From positions 496,001-560,000 of the forward strand of contig NC_020054.1 in NCBI RefSeq assembly GCF_000331105.1: a stretch of 64,000 nucleotides of DNA, in the 5' to 3' direction. The stretch is from Fibrella aestuarina BUZ 2. Its GTDB lineage: Bacteria; Bacteroidota; Bacteroidia; Cytophagales; Spirosomataceae. The stretch's first letter is position 1, and every line of letters starts with the position of its first letter. This document shows positions 17,189-26,301 of the stretch, piece after piece. The notes beneath the pieces were generated by a model. It saw only the letters and a program-made list of their open reading frames with translations. It had not been told where the DNA came from and did no database searches. The position numbers and the translations under genes are program-made.

Positions 17189-20100
17189 ATGAATACTCAA
17201 GCTGCTTATTCACCTATTGCCGTCGTCGGGATGGGGTGCCGGTTTCCGGGGCATGTGCAAACGCCCGCCCAGTTCTGGCAACTCCTTCTCGACGGCGAAG
17301 ACGTGCTGGAAGACGTACCTGCCGACCGTTGGAACCAACGCTATTTCCACGCTGCCGACCGGGCGCAGCCGGGGTCGCTCATCTCGCCGCGCGGGGGCTT
17401 CCTCGACGACGTCGCCGGCTTTGACTATAGCTTTTTTGGCTTTTCGCGGCTGGAGGCCGCCAACATCGATCCGCAACAACGGCTGCTGCTACAGGTGGCC
17501 TGGGAGGCGCTCGAACAGGGGCGTATTCCGGCCGATCAGTGGAAGAAGAAGGCCGTCGGGGTCTTCATGGGCTGTTTCACAGTCGACTATCACCTGATGC
17601 AGTTCCTCGATCCGCTCGATATCGGCGCGTTTGCCACGACCGGTATGATGAACACCATGCTGTCGAATCGGCTGTCGTATGTCTTTGATTTCAACGGTCC
17701 CTCAATGTCGATCGACACCGCCTGTTCAGCTTCCCTGACGGCGGTGCATCAGGCCTGCCAGAGCCTACAAAGCGGTGAATCGGAGCTGGCGCTGGCGGGC
17801 GGGTCTATGCTGATGCTCGTGCCCGATTACCACATTGCCGAAACCAAAACGGGCATGCTCTCGAAAGACGGGCGGTGCAAATCGTTTGCGGCGGGGGCGA
17901 ATGGGTACGTTCGTAGCGAAGGCGTGGGCGTGGTGGCCTTGAAACGCCTCGACCGGGCCATTGCCGACGGTGATTTCATCCAGGCCGTGCTGATCGGCAG
18001 CGCTATCAATCAGGATGGGCGCACCCCCACTATTGCCACGCCCGCCGCCGAGGCGCAGATGGCCGTGATGCGCCGGGCCTGTGAGCGGGCCGGCATTAGC
18101 CCGGCGCAGGTGACGTATGTAGAGGCGCACGGCACCGGTACGTCAGCAGGCGATCCGGTCGAAGCGGCGGCCATCGGGGCGGTCTACGGACGCAGTTCAG
18201 GACGTACCCAACCCGTTTGGGTAGGCTCGTGCAAAGCCAACATCGGGCATACAGAGGCGGCATCGGGTATTGCTGGCCTCATCAAAAGCGTGCTGTGTGT
18301 GCAGCACCGACAGTTGCCGCCGCACCTGTATGCCGATACGCCCAACCCACGGATTCCGTTCGAGTCGATGGGGTTACAGCTACCCGTACAGCGGCAGGAC
18401 TTGCCCCCCGCCGCCGAGCCCTACATCGTGGGGGTCAACTCATTTGGCTTCGGCGGTGCCAACGCCCACGTGCTGGTGCAGGAATACCCGGTTGCTCAAC
18501 CCGCACCGGCCAATCCGGCGGCCAACCCGTTGCGGCTACCGCTGTGGGCGCATACCGACAAGGCCCTGCGCGAACTGGCCCTACGCTACGCCGATGCGCT
18601 CGACCACCTTGCCCCGGAACGGGTGGGCGATTTTTGCGCCAATGCCGCCACGCGTCGGTCGACGTTAGCCCGGCACCGGCTCTTTGTCGGCGACGATGCA
18701 GCAGACCTGATTCGGCAACTCAGGCAGTTTGCGCAGCAGCCCGAGCCAGTAGTCAACGGAAAGGCGTCGGTTGCCTCGCTGGAAGACGTGCTGGGAACCA
18801 CCCGATCGACTGAACAGGCTGGTACCGAAATGAACTCATCGCCCGTGCCGTGGATGCCCCTGCCGACATACCCCTGGCAGAACGAGCCCCTCTGGCAGGA
18901 GTCGGCCCGAAGCCGGAATCGGAGGCTCCGCCCGTCTGTTTTTGCCTGGCTGGGTTCGGTCGTCGATGAGCAGACCAATCAGTGGGAAGTGCTCGTTTCG
19001 GCAGAAAAAACGCCCTGGCTGACCCAGCACTCCATCAGGGGACAATGTTTGCTTCCCGGAGCGGTGTACATCGAAATGGCCATGGCGGCCCTACGGTACG
19101 TGGCGCCAACGACCCAATTTGCCATTGAGCATCTTTCGTTTGAGCGGGCGGTTGTGATCAAACCGGGCGTGGCTTTCCTGCTGCGTATCCAGCTAGACAG
19201 GCCTGCCCAGCGTTTCAGTATTTCCGCCACGGCATCGCTATCCGACCGGACGCATCAACCGGTTGCGTCGGGGCAGTTTCGCACCCTGCCTCCCGGCAGC
19301 ATCAGTCAGGCTCGCTGGCCTGCCGACCGGCCCGCTACCGAACCGGCTATCGACGGCGAAACGCTTTACCGTTTTTTCGAGAAAGGCCAGTTCAACTATG
19401 GGCCGCTATTCAGAGGGCTTAAGGAGGTATTTCTCACTGAAGACGAAAGCATCGGCCTTGTCACGCTGCCAGCGGAACTAGCCAGTCAACTGGATGACCC
19501 GGCGTATGTGTTTCACCCAGTTGCCCTGGATAGCCTGTTTCATACGCTGCTGGCGCTCAACTACCCGAACCCTACGGCGTTTGGCCTGCCCGTCGGCGTT
19601 GATCGGATTCGCTTGTTTGGACGACCAACCCCATACATGCAGGTCAGAGCGAAGCGGACGCACGAAACCGATTCGCTCGTCAAGCTGGACCTGTTTTTCT
19701 ACGATCTGGCGGGGGCTCCGCTGGGTTACATAGAAGGCTTTTGCGCGCAGAAAATCACGGCACCCCGCCGCGACCGGCTGTCGGTCAATGCCATTTATCA
19801 GTCCCTGCTCCTTCCCGAATGGGAGCCCTGTTCGATAGCATCCTCAACGGGCGTAACCGACCGACATTTCGTGCTGTTAGCGGATCAGCAGGGAGTTGGC
19901 TTACGCCTGAAAAGCCGGTTGGAACAGGCTGGCTTTTCGGTAACCGTGGCCCAGCCCGGCCATACGCTGAACAACGGCGACACGGTGGATCAACTCATCT
20001 GTCTTCTGGACCAACAGACGGCCGACACGCTGATCATTAATTGCCTGCCGCTGGATGCTATTGATTTCTCAGGTAGTCTTCAGTCAGTCGTTCAGCCGCT

Positions 20101-21478
20101 ACAGGCGTTGGCCAAGGCCATCCGGCAAACCAACTTTACTGGACAGGTATGGTCGATTAGCCAGCTGACTCAGCTCGTCGATGGAAACGAGGCCGACATT
20201 CAGGTGTTTCAGGCGGGCCTTTGGGGGATCGCCAACGTTTTTTGCCATCAGGAAAACCGGCACAATGGCGGCGGTATCATCGACATAAGCACCCATTCCG
20301 ACACCGAACAGCTCGCGCAACTCCTAACGGCTGATGCCCTGCCAGAAACCATGCTGGCTATCCGGCATCAACAGGTCTTCTGCAAGCGGCTCAACCGATA
20401 CCCCAACAAAGGGACATCGGCCGACACCGTACAGTTCGATCCGGCGGCAACCTACGTCATAACGGGTGCTTTTGGCGCGCTGGGCAAGGCGGTTACGCAG
20501 TGGGCTATCGAGGCCGGGGCCCGTCAGTTGTTGCTGACGACGAGCCGGGTCGTGAGCCGTACACAGAACCCGGATGACGATACCTGGATTCAGTCGCTCC
20601 GTAAACAGGGCGCCGCTATCGACGTGGCCTGCGTTGATTTGACCGACACCGATTCGCTGACGGCGTTTACCGCCAGCTGTGTCAACCGTTCTGTACGCGG
20701 AGTGCTGTATTGTGCCGGCATTAGTCACGATCAGCTATTGACTGAGGCTAACGATGCCGTGACGCAGCAAGTGATGGCTACCAAGGTGCTGGGGGCATAC
20801 CGACTCCACGAAGCCCTCCTACCGGTTCCGCTGGAGCATTTTGTCCTGTTTTCGTCGATTGGCAGTTTTTTGCCAAACCGGGGGTTGGGCGTTTACGCCG
20901 CCGCCAATGCCAGCCTGGACGCGCTGGCCCACAAACGGCGGCTCATGGGTCTGCCGGCCCTTAGTATCAACTGGGGGCCCTGGTCGTCGGGGATGACGCA
21001 AAAAGGAAACCTGGAGGCTTTTTTCGCGAAAATGGGCATGCACTCGCTCTCCGTAGCCGAAGGGCTGGCTACGCTCTCGCAGGTGTTTCATAGCCCGGAC
21101 GCCCAACTCGCCGTGCTTCCCGTCGATTGGCCGGTGTTCCTGAACACCTCCTTGACAGATCACCCACTTTTTGCCAACCACAGACGGTCAGATAGTCTGG
21201 CTTTATCGGGCTCAAACCCATTCCGGCAGGCCGAAACGATCGCCAGCGAGGTGGTTAGCCAACTTGCGCTACTGGCCGATCTCGACGTTGCGCAGGTAGA
21301 CATGACCTGTTCACTGCCGGATTGTGGCATAGACTCACTGACGGCGATGGTGTTTAAAGACTGGCTTAAACGCCACCTCAGCATAGATCTCTCTATAGAC
21401 GATCTCCTGGCAGCTCATGACGTTCGTACACTCATTGACTCCCTCACCGTCCGCTACCAGGATATGCAGCTGGCCTAG
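17189..21478 (+). CDS. AT-less type I polyketide synthase (KS-DH-KR-ACP)
   Basis: A 1429-aa single module. The KS domain (about 7-440) has active-site Cys179 in DTACSAS, His314 in VEAHGTGTS and His354 in KANIGHTEA, so it should condense. There is no acyltransferase domain: after the KS the chain passes through a linker into a DH domain with His614 in HSIRGQCLLPG and Asp781 in HPVALDSLFH. The KR domain has TGAFGALG (about 1093-1100), Ser about 1223 and Tyr1236 in GVYAAANA. The carrier domain has Ser1383 in CGIDSLT. No ER or thioesterase domain is seen. A trans-acting AT, a phosphopantetheinyl transferase and a release step must come from elsewhere. Ending with DH plus KR predicts an enoyl product. 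It is the last gene of the operon, followed by a strong terminator. Confidence 0.95.
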   Translation: MNTQAAYSPIAVVGMGCRFPGHVQTPAQFWQLLLDGEDVLEDVPADRWNQRYFHAADRAQPGSLISPRGGFLDDVAGFDYSFFGFSRLEAANIDPQQRLLLQVAWEALEQGRIPADQWKKKAVGVFMGCFTVDYHLMQFLDPLDIGAFATTGMMNTMLSNRLSYVFDFNGPSMSIDTACSASLTAVHQACQSLQSGESELALAGGSMLMLVPDYHIAETKTGMLSKDGRCKSFAAGANGYVRSEGVGVVALKRLDRAIADGDFIQAVLIGSAINQDGRTPTIATPAAEAQMAVMRRACERAGISPAQVTYVEAHGTGTSAGDPVEAAAIGAVYGRSSGRTQPVWVGSCKANIGHTEAASGIAGLIKSVLCVQHRQLPPHLYADTPNPRIPFESMGLQLPVQRQDLPPAAEPYIVGVNSFGFGGANAHVLVQEYPVAQPAPANPAANPLRLPLWAHTDKALRELALRYADALDHLAPERVGDFCANAATRRSTLARHRLFVGDDAADLIRQLRQFAQQPEPVVNGKASVASLEDVLGTTRSTEQAGTEMNSSPVPWMPLPTYPWQNEPLWQESARSRNRRLRPSVFAWLGSVVDEQTNQWEVLVSAEKTPWLTQHSIRGQCLLPGAVYIEMAMAALRYVAPTTQFAIEHLSFERAVVIKPGVAFLLRIQLDRPAQRFSISATASLSDRTHQPVASGQFRTLPPGSISQARWPADRPATEPAIDGETLYRFFEKGQFNYGPLFRGLKEVFLTEDESIGLVTLPAELASQLDDPAYVFHPVALDSLFHTLLALNYPNPTAFGLPVGVDRIRLFGRPTPYMQVRAKRTHETDSLVKLDLFFYDLAGAPLGYIEGFCAQKITAPRRDRLSVNAIYQSLLLPEWEPCSIASSTGVTDRHFVLLADQQGVGLRLKSRLEQAGFSVTVAQPGHTLNNGDTVDQLICLLDQQTADTLIINCLPLDAIDFSGSLQSVVQPLQALAKAIRQTNFTGQVWSISQLTQLVDGNEADIQVFQAGLWGIANVFCHQENRHNGGGIIDISTHSDTEQLAQLLTADALPETMLAIRHQQVFCKRLNRYPNKGTSADTVQFDPAATYVITGAFGALGKAVTQWAIEAGARQLLLTTSRVVSRTQNPDDDTWIQSLRKQGAAIDVACVDLTDTDSLTAFTASCVNRSVRGVLYCAGISHDQLLTEANDAVTQQVMATKVLGAYRLHEALLPVPLEHFVLFSSIGSFLPNRGLGVYAAANASLDALAHKRRLMGLPALSINWGPWSSGMTQKGNLEAFFAKMGMHSLSVAEGLATLSQVFHSPDAQLAVLPVDWPVFLNTSLTDHPLFANHRRSDSLALSGSNPFRQAETIASEVVSQLALLADLDVAQVDMTCSLPDCGIDSLTAMVFKDWLKRHLSIDLSIDDLLAAHDVRTLIDSLTVRYQDMQLA

Positions 21479-21511
21479 GTACGAAATCGTAGTGGAAAAG
21501 GTACGCTCACG

Positions 21512-21558
21512 ATAAAGTCCAACGCCCCACCGAGTGCCGGTGGGGCGTTGGACTTTAT
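21512..21558. terminator. bidirectional terminator between PKS and curlin-repeat genes
   Basis: A perfect 20-bp stem (21512-21531 with 21539-21558) and a 7-nt loop between convergent genes. The arms begin with ATAAAGTCC and end with GGACTTTAT, so both strands have a U-poor but very stable structure. Confidence 0.8.
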
Positions 21559-21567
21559 ACCGAAGCA

Positions 21568-21602
21568 GGCTGGGTACGTTATCGGGTGCAACGTACCCAG
21601 CC
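21568..21602. repeat. inverted repeat carrying the ACGTACC motif
   Basis: 13-bp perfect arms (GGCTGGGTACGTT at 21568-21580 and AACGTACCCAGCC at 21590-21602) with a 9-nt loop. It lies 10 bp from the terminator hairpin and directly downstream of the curlin gene stop. The arms consist mainly of the window's over-represented heptamer. Confidence 0.8.
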
Positions 21603-21612
21603 CTGACCAGCC

Positions 21613-23700
21613 TTAGTTATTCGTCTGGATAATGGTCGAGGTGTTGTTGTTACCCATTTGTGATACATTAGCCTCGTTGCCCACCGTTGTGGCTACTTGC
21701 GTGACGGTCAGGGCATTGTTGTTACCCATCTGTACCGAGAAGGAATCTTCAACACCATTGGCCGCCCGCAGCCGGTTGGTTATCGCCGATGATGAACCAC
21801 CAGTCTGCGAAATCGTCGCCAGGTTATTGCTGCCGCTCTGCAATAGGCGGGCTTCGTTGAAGCTACCGTCCTGCGTCATGCTGGCGGTGTTGTCGTTGGA
21901 TGGCAACGGCGTGCCCACTTCACCCTGCCGGATAAAGGCAATGTTGCTCGAACCTGATAGCTGATTGATCATGGCGTCGTTGCCGGTACCACTTCCATCG
22001 ACGTCACTGCCACCAACCTGATAAATCGTGGCCGTGTTACCGATACCTGTGCCGCCCTGCATAATGCTCGCCTCGGCATTAGCCGACCCATCCGTCTGGA
22101 CAATCAGCGCCTGTTTGTCAGAACCGCCGTTCTGCGTTACGGTAGCGTCGTTCTCCACGCCACTCTGGAAAATGTTGGCGTATTGATTGGTACCCGACAC
22201 TTGGCTGATCGTTGCCGTACCACCCGTAGCCGACGTACCCAGCGTGACGCCAAACTCGAGCGTGACCGCATTCCCATCGGCATCGAAGGCATCGGGGCGT
22301 GCCTGACTAATGCGCGCATTGTGCCCCGAACCACCCAGTTGGCTGATCGTTGCCTCGTTGTCATTGGCCGTTACGTTTACACCGCCTGCCCCACCACGGC
22401 CCTGATCGATCACGGCATCGGAGCCACTGATCCCGTCGGCCTGCGTGATCGTACCCGTGTTGCCACTACCGATTGCACCGCCATCACCCGCGTTTACGCC
22501 CAGGATCTGCGACAATTGGGCGTAGTTGCCGCTACCGCCCTGCGTAATGCTGCCCGTGTTATTCGACGACGTTGAGTTGCCCCCAAATCCTTGGTAGATT
22601 CGGGCTTCGCTCCCCGATGCGTTCGCCGTTTGCTCGATCGTGGCCTCATCAAGTGCTGAGGAGGCGATCCACCCTTGAATGATCATCGCCGTACCATTCA
22701 CCCCTGCCTGATTGATGGTCGCCTCGCTATTGCTGGCTGAGGAGGCGATCCCAATCACCCCCTGATCGATCCGCGCCGTGTTACCCGTGTTCGACTGCGT
22801 TATGCTCGCCATACTCCCTGTGGCCGTGCCAAATTCAGACCCTTGCGTCACGGTCGCGGTGTTACCAGCCGCCGACTGGGTTACGTTGGCCATATTTCCG
22901 TCGGCATTACCAGCCTGAGCATTGGCACCATCGGCATCCGAATCCACATCAGAACCCTGATCGATGCGAGCCGTATTATTATTGGCCGTTTGACTGATGA
23001 AGGCTTCGTTACCAATCGATGACCCGCCCGGAACAGCCGTTGTCGGCTTACCCTGATTGATCGTAGCAGTATTACCGCTCACAGGCCCACTGGCAACACC
23101 TGACTCTGCAAATCCCTGGTAAATGTCAGCCGTGTTGCTTGACGAGTTATTTGACTGGTTAACCGTACCGGTGTTAGCCGTACCACCCGCATTGTTCTGG
23201 TAGATTTCGCCGTTGTTACCCTGGCTGCCGTTACTCTGATTTACCGTTGTAGTGCCTAGCGTGCCCAGTTGTAAGGTTCCGGCAAAATTGCCTGTCCCTG
23301 CTGCATTGTTGACTGCTGCTGCCGTATTGGCCACGCCACTAACGCCGTCTAAGCCTGCATTTTGATTAATAGTACTCGTAAGATTCCCTCCCAGCTGAGC
23401 AGAGAAGGCCCGGTTTCCCTGAGATGCGTTGGTCCCGCTTCCGTTTTGCCGAATCGTGGCCGAGTTGGTAACCGTGTTTGGCGAGCCAGACTGTCCCTGG
23501 ATGGTGATGGCGTAATTACCATAGTTGGCCGCGCCGCCAGCCCCCTGGTTTTGTTGAATCGTTGAGTTTTGGAGGTTACCAACCTGTTGGGACTGAGCTG
23601 TCTGGGCAGTACCCGCCTGGTTAATGGTCGAACTATTCTGGGCAAAGGATGCCGTAGCAAAGGCTACCAGCGCTGCGCCGGTAAGGATAATTTTTTTCAT
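21613..23700 (-). CDS. large curlin-repeat (CsgA-like) secreted amyloid protein
   Basis: A 695-aa protein with a signal peptide (MKKIILTGAALVAFATASFAQ). The mature chain is almost wholly curlin-type repeats of pattern (A/S)-x-I-x-Q-x-G-x-x-N-x-A-x-(I/V)-x-Q, for example ATINQAGVNGTAMIIQG and ATVTQNGGSDKQALIVQ, roughly thirty copies. It ends with NNNTSTIIQTNN. E. coli CsgA has five repeats in 151 aa, so this is several times longer, with Ala/Gly/Asp-rich inserts (for example DVDSDADGANAQAGNAD). Such proteins assemble into extracellular functional amyloid fibres. It lies downstream of a small curlin-like gene in the same direction. No csgE, csgF or csgG gene is in the window. Confidence 0.92.
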   Translation of the reverse strand: MKKIILTGAALVAFATASFAQNSSTINQAGTAQTAQSQQVGNLQNSTIQQNQGAGGAANYGNYAITIQGQSGSPNTVTNSATIRQNGSGTNASQGNRAFSAQLGGNLTSTINQNAGLDGVSGVANTAAAVNNAAGTGNFAGTLQLGTLGTTTVNQSNGSQGNNGEIYQNNAGGTANTGTVNQSNNSSSNTADIYQGFAESGVASGPVSGNTATINQGKPTTAVPGGSSIGNEAFISQTANNNTARIDQGSDVDSDADGANAQAGNADGNMANVTQSAAGNTATVTQGSEFGTATGSMASITQSNTGNTARIDQGVIGIASSASNSEATINQAGVNGTAMIIQGWIASSALDEATIEQTANASGSEARIYQGFGGNSTSSNNTGSITQGGSGNYAQLSQILGVNAGDGGAIGSGNTGTITQADGISGSDAVIDQGRGGAGGVNVTANDNEATISQLGGSGHNARISQARPDAFDADGNAVTLEFGVTLGTSATGGTATISQVSGTNQYANIFQSGVENDATVTQNGGSDKQALIVQTDGSANAEASIMQGGTGIGNTATIYQVGGSDVDGSGTGNDAMINQLSGSSNIAFIRQGEVGTPLPSNDNTASMTQDGSFNEARLLQSGSNNLATISQTGGSSSAITNRLRAANGVEDSFSVQMGNNNALTVTQVATTVGNEANVSQMGNNNTSTIIQTNN

Positions 23701-23866
23701 TGGGTTTACTCGTTCTACAATGGATCATGGATAATCGTCGATATGTGTACGCACGGGAAGCCCAAAGGCCGGGTCGTAGGTCAGGGTCTGGATAGGAAGA
23801 AAGAGCAGTGCCCTCAGGCCCGCTCCGCAGCAAAGGCGTTTCTGTGGTTTTGTGTGAAGTTTATGA

Positions 23867-24220
23867 TTACTGCTTCTTCTGAGGGTCTTTAGGCGACTCC
23901 GGTCGCTCTTTGCGCATATCCGGCGCAGCAGCCTGATCAACTACCACGGTCGTATGCCCATCATGATGAATCGTTACGACATTACTACCGCTGGTACGCT
24001 GCATGGTTTCTGTGGTCGTACCGCTAGCCGACTGATGTACTACAGCCCGATTGCCACTACCCGACTGCCGAATCAATACCGACGATCCTTTCTGAGTATC
24101 TCGTTGAACTGGCTCAGCCAACGTATCTTTTTCCGGTGACGGCTTCGTTTGCCCCAAAGCCGTCGTTGTAGTCATGGCCAAGCCGCTTAGGGAAGCAAGC
24201 AGGGCAGTTAGTCTGTTCAT
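23867..24220 (-). CDS. small secreted curlin-like protein, possible nucleator
   Basis: A 117-aa protein with a signal peptide (about residues 1-24, ending ALGQ). It has only about two curlin-like units: SSVLIRQSGSGNRAVVHQ and NVVTIHHDGHTTVVVDQ. The rest is charged and Pro-rich (MRKERPESPKDPQKKQ at the C terminus). It precedes the 695-aa curlin gene by 166 bp on the same strand, the gene order in which CsgB-type nucleators precede CsgA in enterobacteria. A nucleator or anchor role is inferred from this context. Confidence 0.72.
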   Translation of the reverse strand: MNRLTALLASLSGLAMTTTTALGQTKPSPEKDTLAEPVQRDTQKGSSVLIRQSGSGNRAVVHQSASGTTTETMQRTSGSNVVTIHHDGHTTVVVDQAAAPDMRKERPESPKDPQKKQ

Positions 24221-25292
24221 CGTTTATCCATTTTGACGGAATATCAGGATGAGCAGCATACAACCGCACACCCGTAAGCTACCCAACTCAGGCAGTTAAA
24301 ATAGGCTATATAGAGCAAATAGGCTGAACGGTACATAAGTGGTTCATGTACTCGTTTCGTACGCCAAACCAGCATGCTTGAACCACCTAAAAAATGAGGA
24401 TCTGCTGCGTAAACATTCTGTACACGCAATCGTGACAGTGCTGTGTTTAAGACGAGCCCGATGGGAGCGGAAAGGGCGACCGAGCGGCCGCAGAAAAGAT
24501 GTTCATAAACGAATTACAACTAGCTGATGTGGTGATCACTAACACAGGCATATGGCTATGTGTCAGTGTTTTTACAAATGTATAAGCACTTTTTTAATCA
24601 AATCAACAGCCGCCTGATTGCTTAAATTAACCTCTGTGCATACTTGCCTTGGTCAACAAGTTTGCTGAATATAATATTTCTTATTCACGAAATCATATAG
24701 TTAAATACTCGAGTATACACAAATAATTCTTCTTATTATACTGATTTACAAGCACTAAACACAATAAGTATACTCAACATATTGAATAGTTTAACTTAGT
24801 TCATTCTTGTATTACTCGAATACGATCTCTTGAACGATCCATAAAATAATAGCTGCTAGAAGCATAATTTTATTTATAAATAATTTAAATTTTAATGTAA
24901 GAACAAACTAGCGCTGATTAGTTCAGCTATAACGTATTACCATTTTATCAGCAAGATTATTAGCTCATTATATCATATGTATAAGCTAATTTATGGACAC
25001 ACTTACATTAAAACTACGAAGCACTTTTCGTCAAAAATTCACGTTTCTGGCTACACAAAATCGACAATGCATATCGTTATTTTTCATTGACTTGCCAGAA
25101 TAGTCAATTAGTATCATCCATTCATACGTCGTAACCATTTTTTCGACGAAGGAACTGGTTTCGTAGGCTCTATATAGGGACAATCGCCACCCAGTTAACT
25201 GATCGTTATTCGTGATGGTCAAGGCTTCCAGACAGCCCATTCAGTCCATTCATTTCATTGACCAGTGCGGTCAAACGTACCTAGCCGCGGCG
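24221..25292. other. very AT-rich non-coding stretch upstream of the curlin-like genes
   Basis: About 1.07 kb. From about 24530 to 25150 GC falls to roughly 25-30% by eye, against 55-60% in neighbouring genes. No convincing gene is present; a 69-codon minus-strand frame at 25031-25240 has no recognisable features. The region holds many TATA-like and TTTA blocks and must contain the promoter for the minus-strand curlin-like genes. Long AT-rich leaders that bind nucleoid proteins are known upstream of curli operons in enterobacteria. Old horizontally acquired DNA is an alternative. Confidence 0.6.
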
Positions 25293-26234
25293 CTACGGCA
25301 ATGTGTAGTTTTTAACGAAGGCCCAGAGCAGATCGTTGGCGTTCACGACCATCGAGGGTGGATCGCCGAGGCGGCGAACACGTTTCTGACCACCCGGCCA
25401 CGAATGCCCACCGTCGTCGGTTAGGTAAAAGTGCAGTTCAGTACCCTGCTCGCAGGTTGTCCACTTATACACGGTATAGCCATTTGCCGGATGCACGGTC
25501 GGTTTGGTGGTTAGGCAACGAGCTAGTTTGGCAAACACCGTTAGGCTGCTATCGACCGACGGGTTCCATTGGCCGTTCAGGCTTCGGCTGCCAACGCCCC
25601 CATTGTAAGGCACATTGTGGTCCTGCGCCGAGTGGATGTGCAATATCGGCATCAGGCGGGCGGGTCGGCAAGCCGATTTGACCTGCATGGTACCCGCGTT
25701 TGGGGCAATAGCAGCGATTTTGTCGGGCAGTTCGCAGGCAAGCCGGTAGCAGAGCATGGCACCGTTGGAGTGGCCCGTGGCATAGACCCGCTTTGGGTCG
25801 AGGCGGTAGGTCTGGGTGAGCTTGTCGATCAGCTGCCGCACAAATCCCACATCGTCGGTGCGTTGCGTAGCCGCGCGTTGCCCGCAGCACCAGCCCGCGT
25901 TCCAGGTACGTAGACCCAGCACGCCGGGGTTCGCCTGCCCATCCGGGTACACCACCGCAAAACCTTCCCGATCGGCTTTGTCGCTCAGTCCCGACTGCGT
26001 TTCGAACTGTTGTCCGCTTCCGCCGCCACCGTGCAGGGCAATCAAGAGCGGTATTGGCCCGGTATGTTGGGCATAGCTGGGGGGCAAATGCAGCCGGTAG
26101 GTACGTACCTGCCCATCGTGCCGTAACGTGTCCTGATCAATGGGGGTTACCACCCGATGCCCTGCTGGCGACTGCACCAGCCCAACCGACAGGGCAGCCC
26201 CAAGGGCCAGCATACTTACCCAAACCGTGTTCAT
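25293..26234 (-). CDS. secreted PHB-depolymerase/LpqC-type esterase
   Basis: A 313-aa alpha/beta hydrolase with a signal peptide (about 1-22). It has the oxyanion region LLIALHGGGGSGQQF (residues 63-77), nucleophile Ser156 in GHSNGAM, a candidate acid Asp in HIHSAQDHNVPYNGG, and His in TDDGGHSWPGG. These match the esterase family that includes PHB depolymerases and feruloyl esterases. Its role is the extracellular or periplasmic hydrolysis of an ester-linked polymer or plant cell wall feruloyl ester; the substrate cannot be fixed from sequence. The motif WNAGWCCGQRA is typical of the family. Confidence 0.9.
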   Translation of the reverse strand: MNTVWVSMLALGAALSVGLVQSPAGHRVVTPIDQDTLRHDGQVRTYRLHLPPSYAQHTGPIPLLIALHGGGGSGQQFETQSGLSDKADREGFAVVYPDGQANPGVLGLRTWNAGWCCGQRAATQRTDDVGFVRQLIDKLTQTYRLDPKRVYATGHSNGAMLCYRLACELPDKIAAIAPNAGTMQVKSACRPARLMPILHIHSAQDHNVPYNGGVGSRSLNGQWNPSVDSSLTVFAKLARCLTTKPTVHPANGYTVYKWTTCEQGTELHFYLTDDGGHSWPGGQKRVRRLGDPPSMVVNANDLLWAFVKNYTLP

Positions 26235-26301
26235 GCCGTTAGTATCCGATCAGCCCTAAAAGTAAGCAGCTTTTCCGCTTTGTGAGTAGCCAATTGGGCG
26301 C

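Noticed and set aside
15741..17213. 490-codon minus-strand frame opposite the pentapeptide gene
   Set aside because: Shadow frame in GC-rich DNA. The plus strand encodes clear pentapeptide repeats, and the antisense product (His/Arg-rich, no domain) matches nothing.
24221..25292. AT-rich stretch as replication origin
   Set aside because: No DnaA boxes (TTATCCACA) were seen here, unlike the pair at 51386. It is better explained as the regulatory region of the curlin-like genes.
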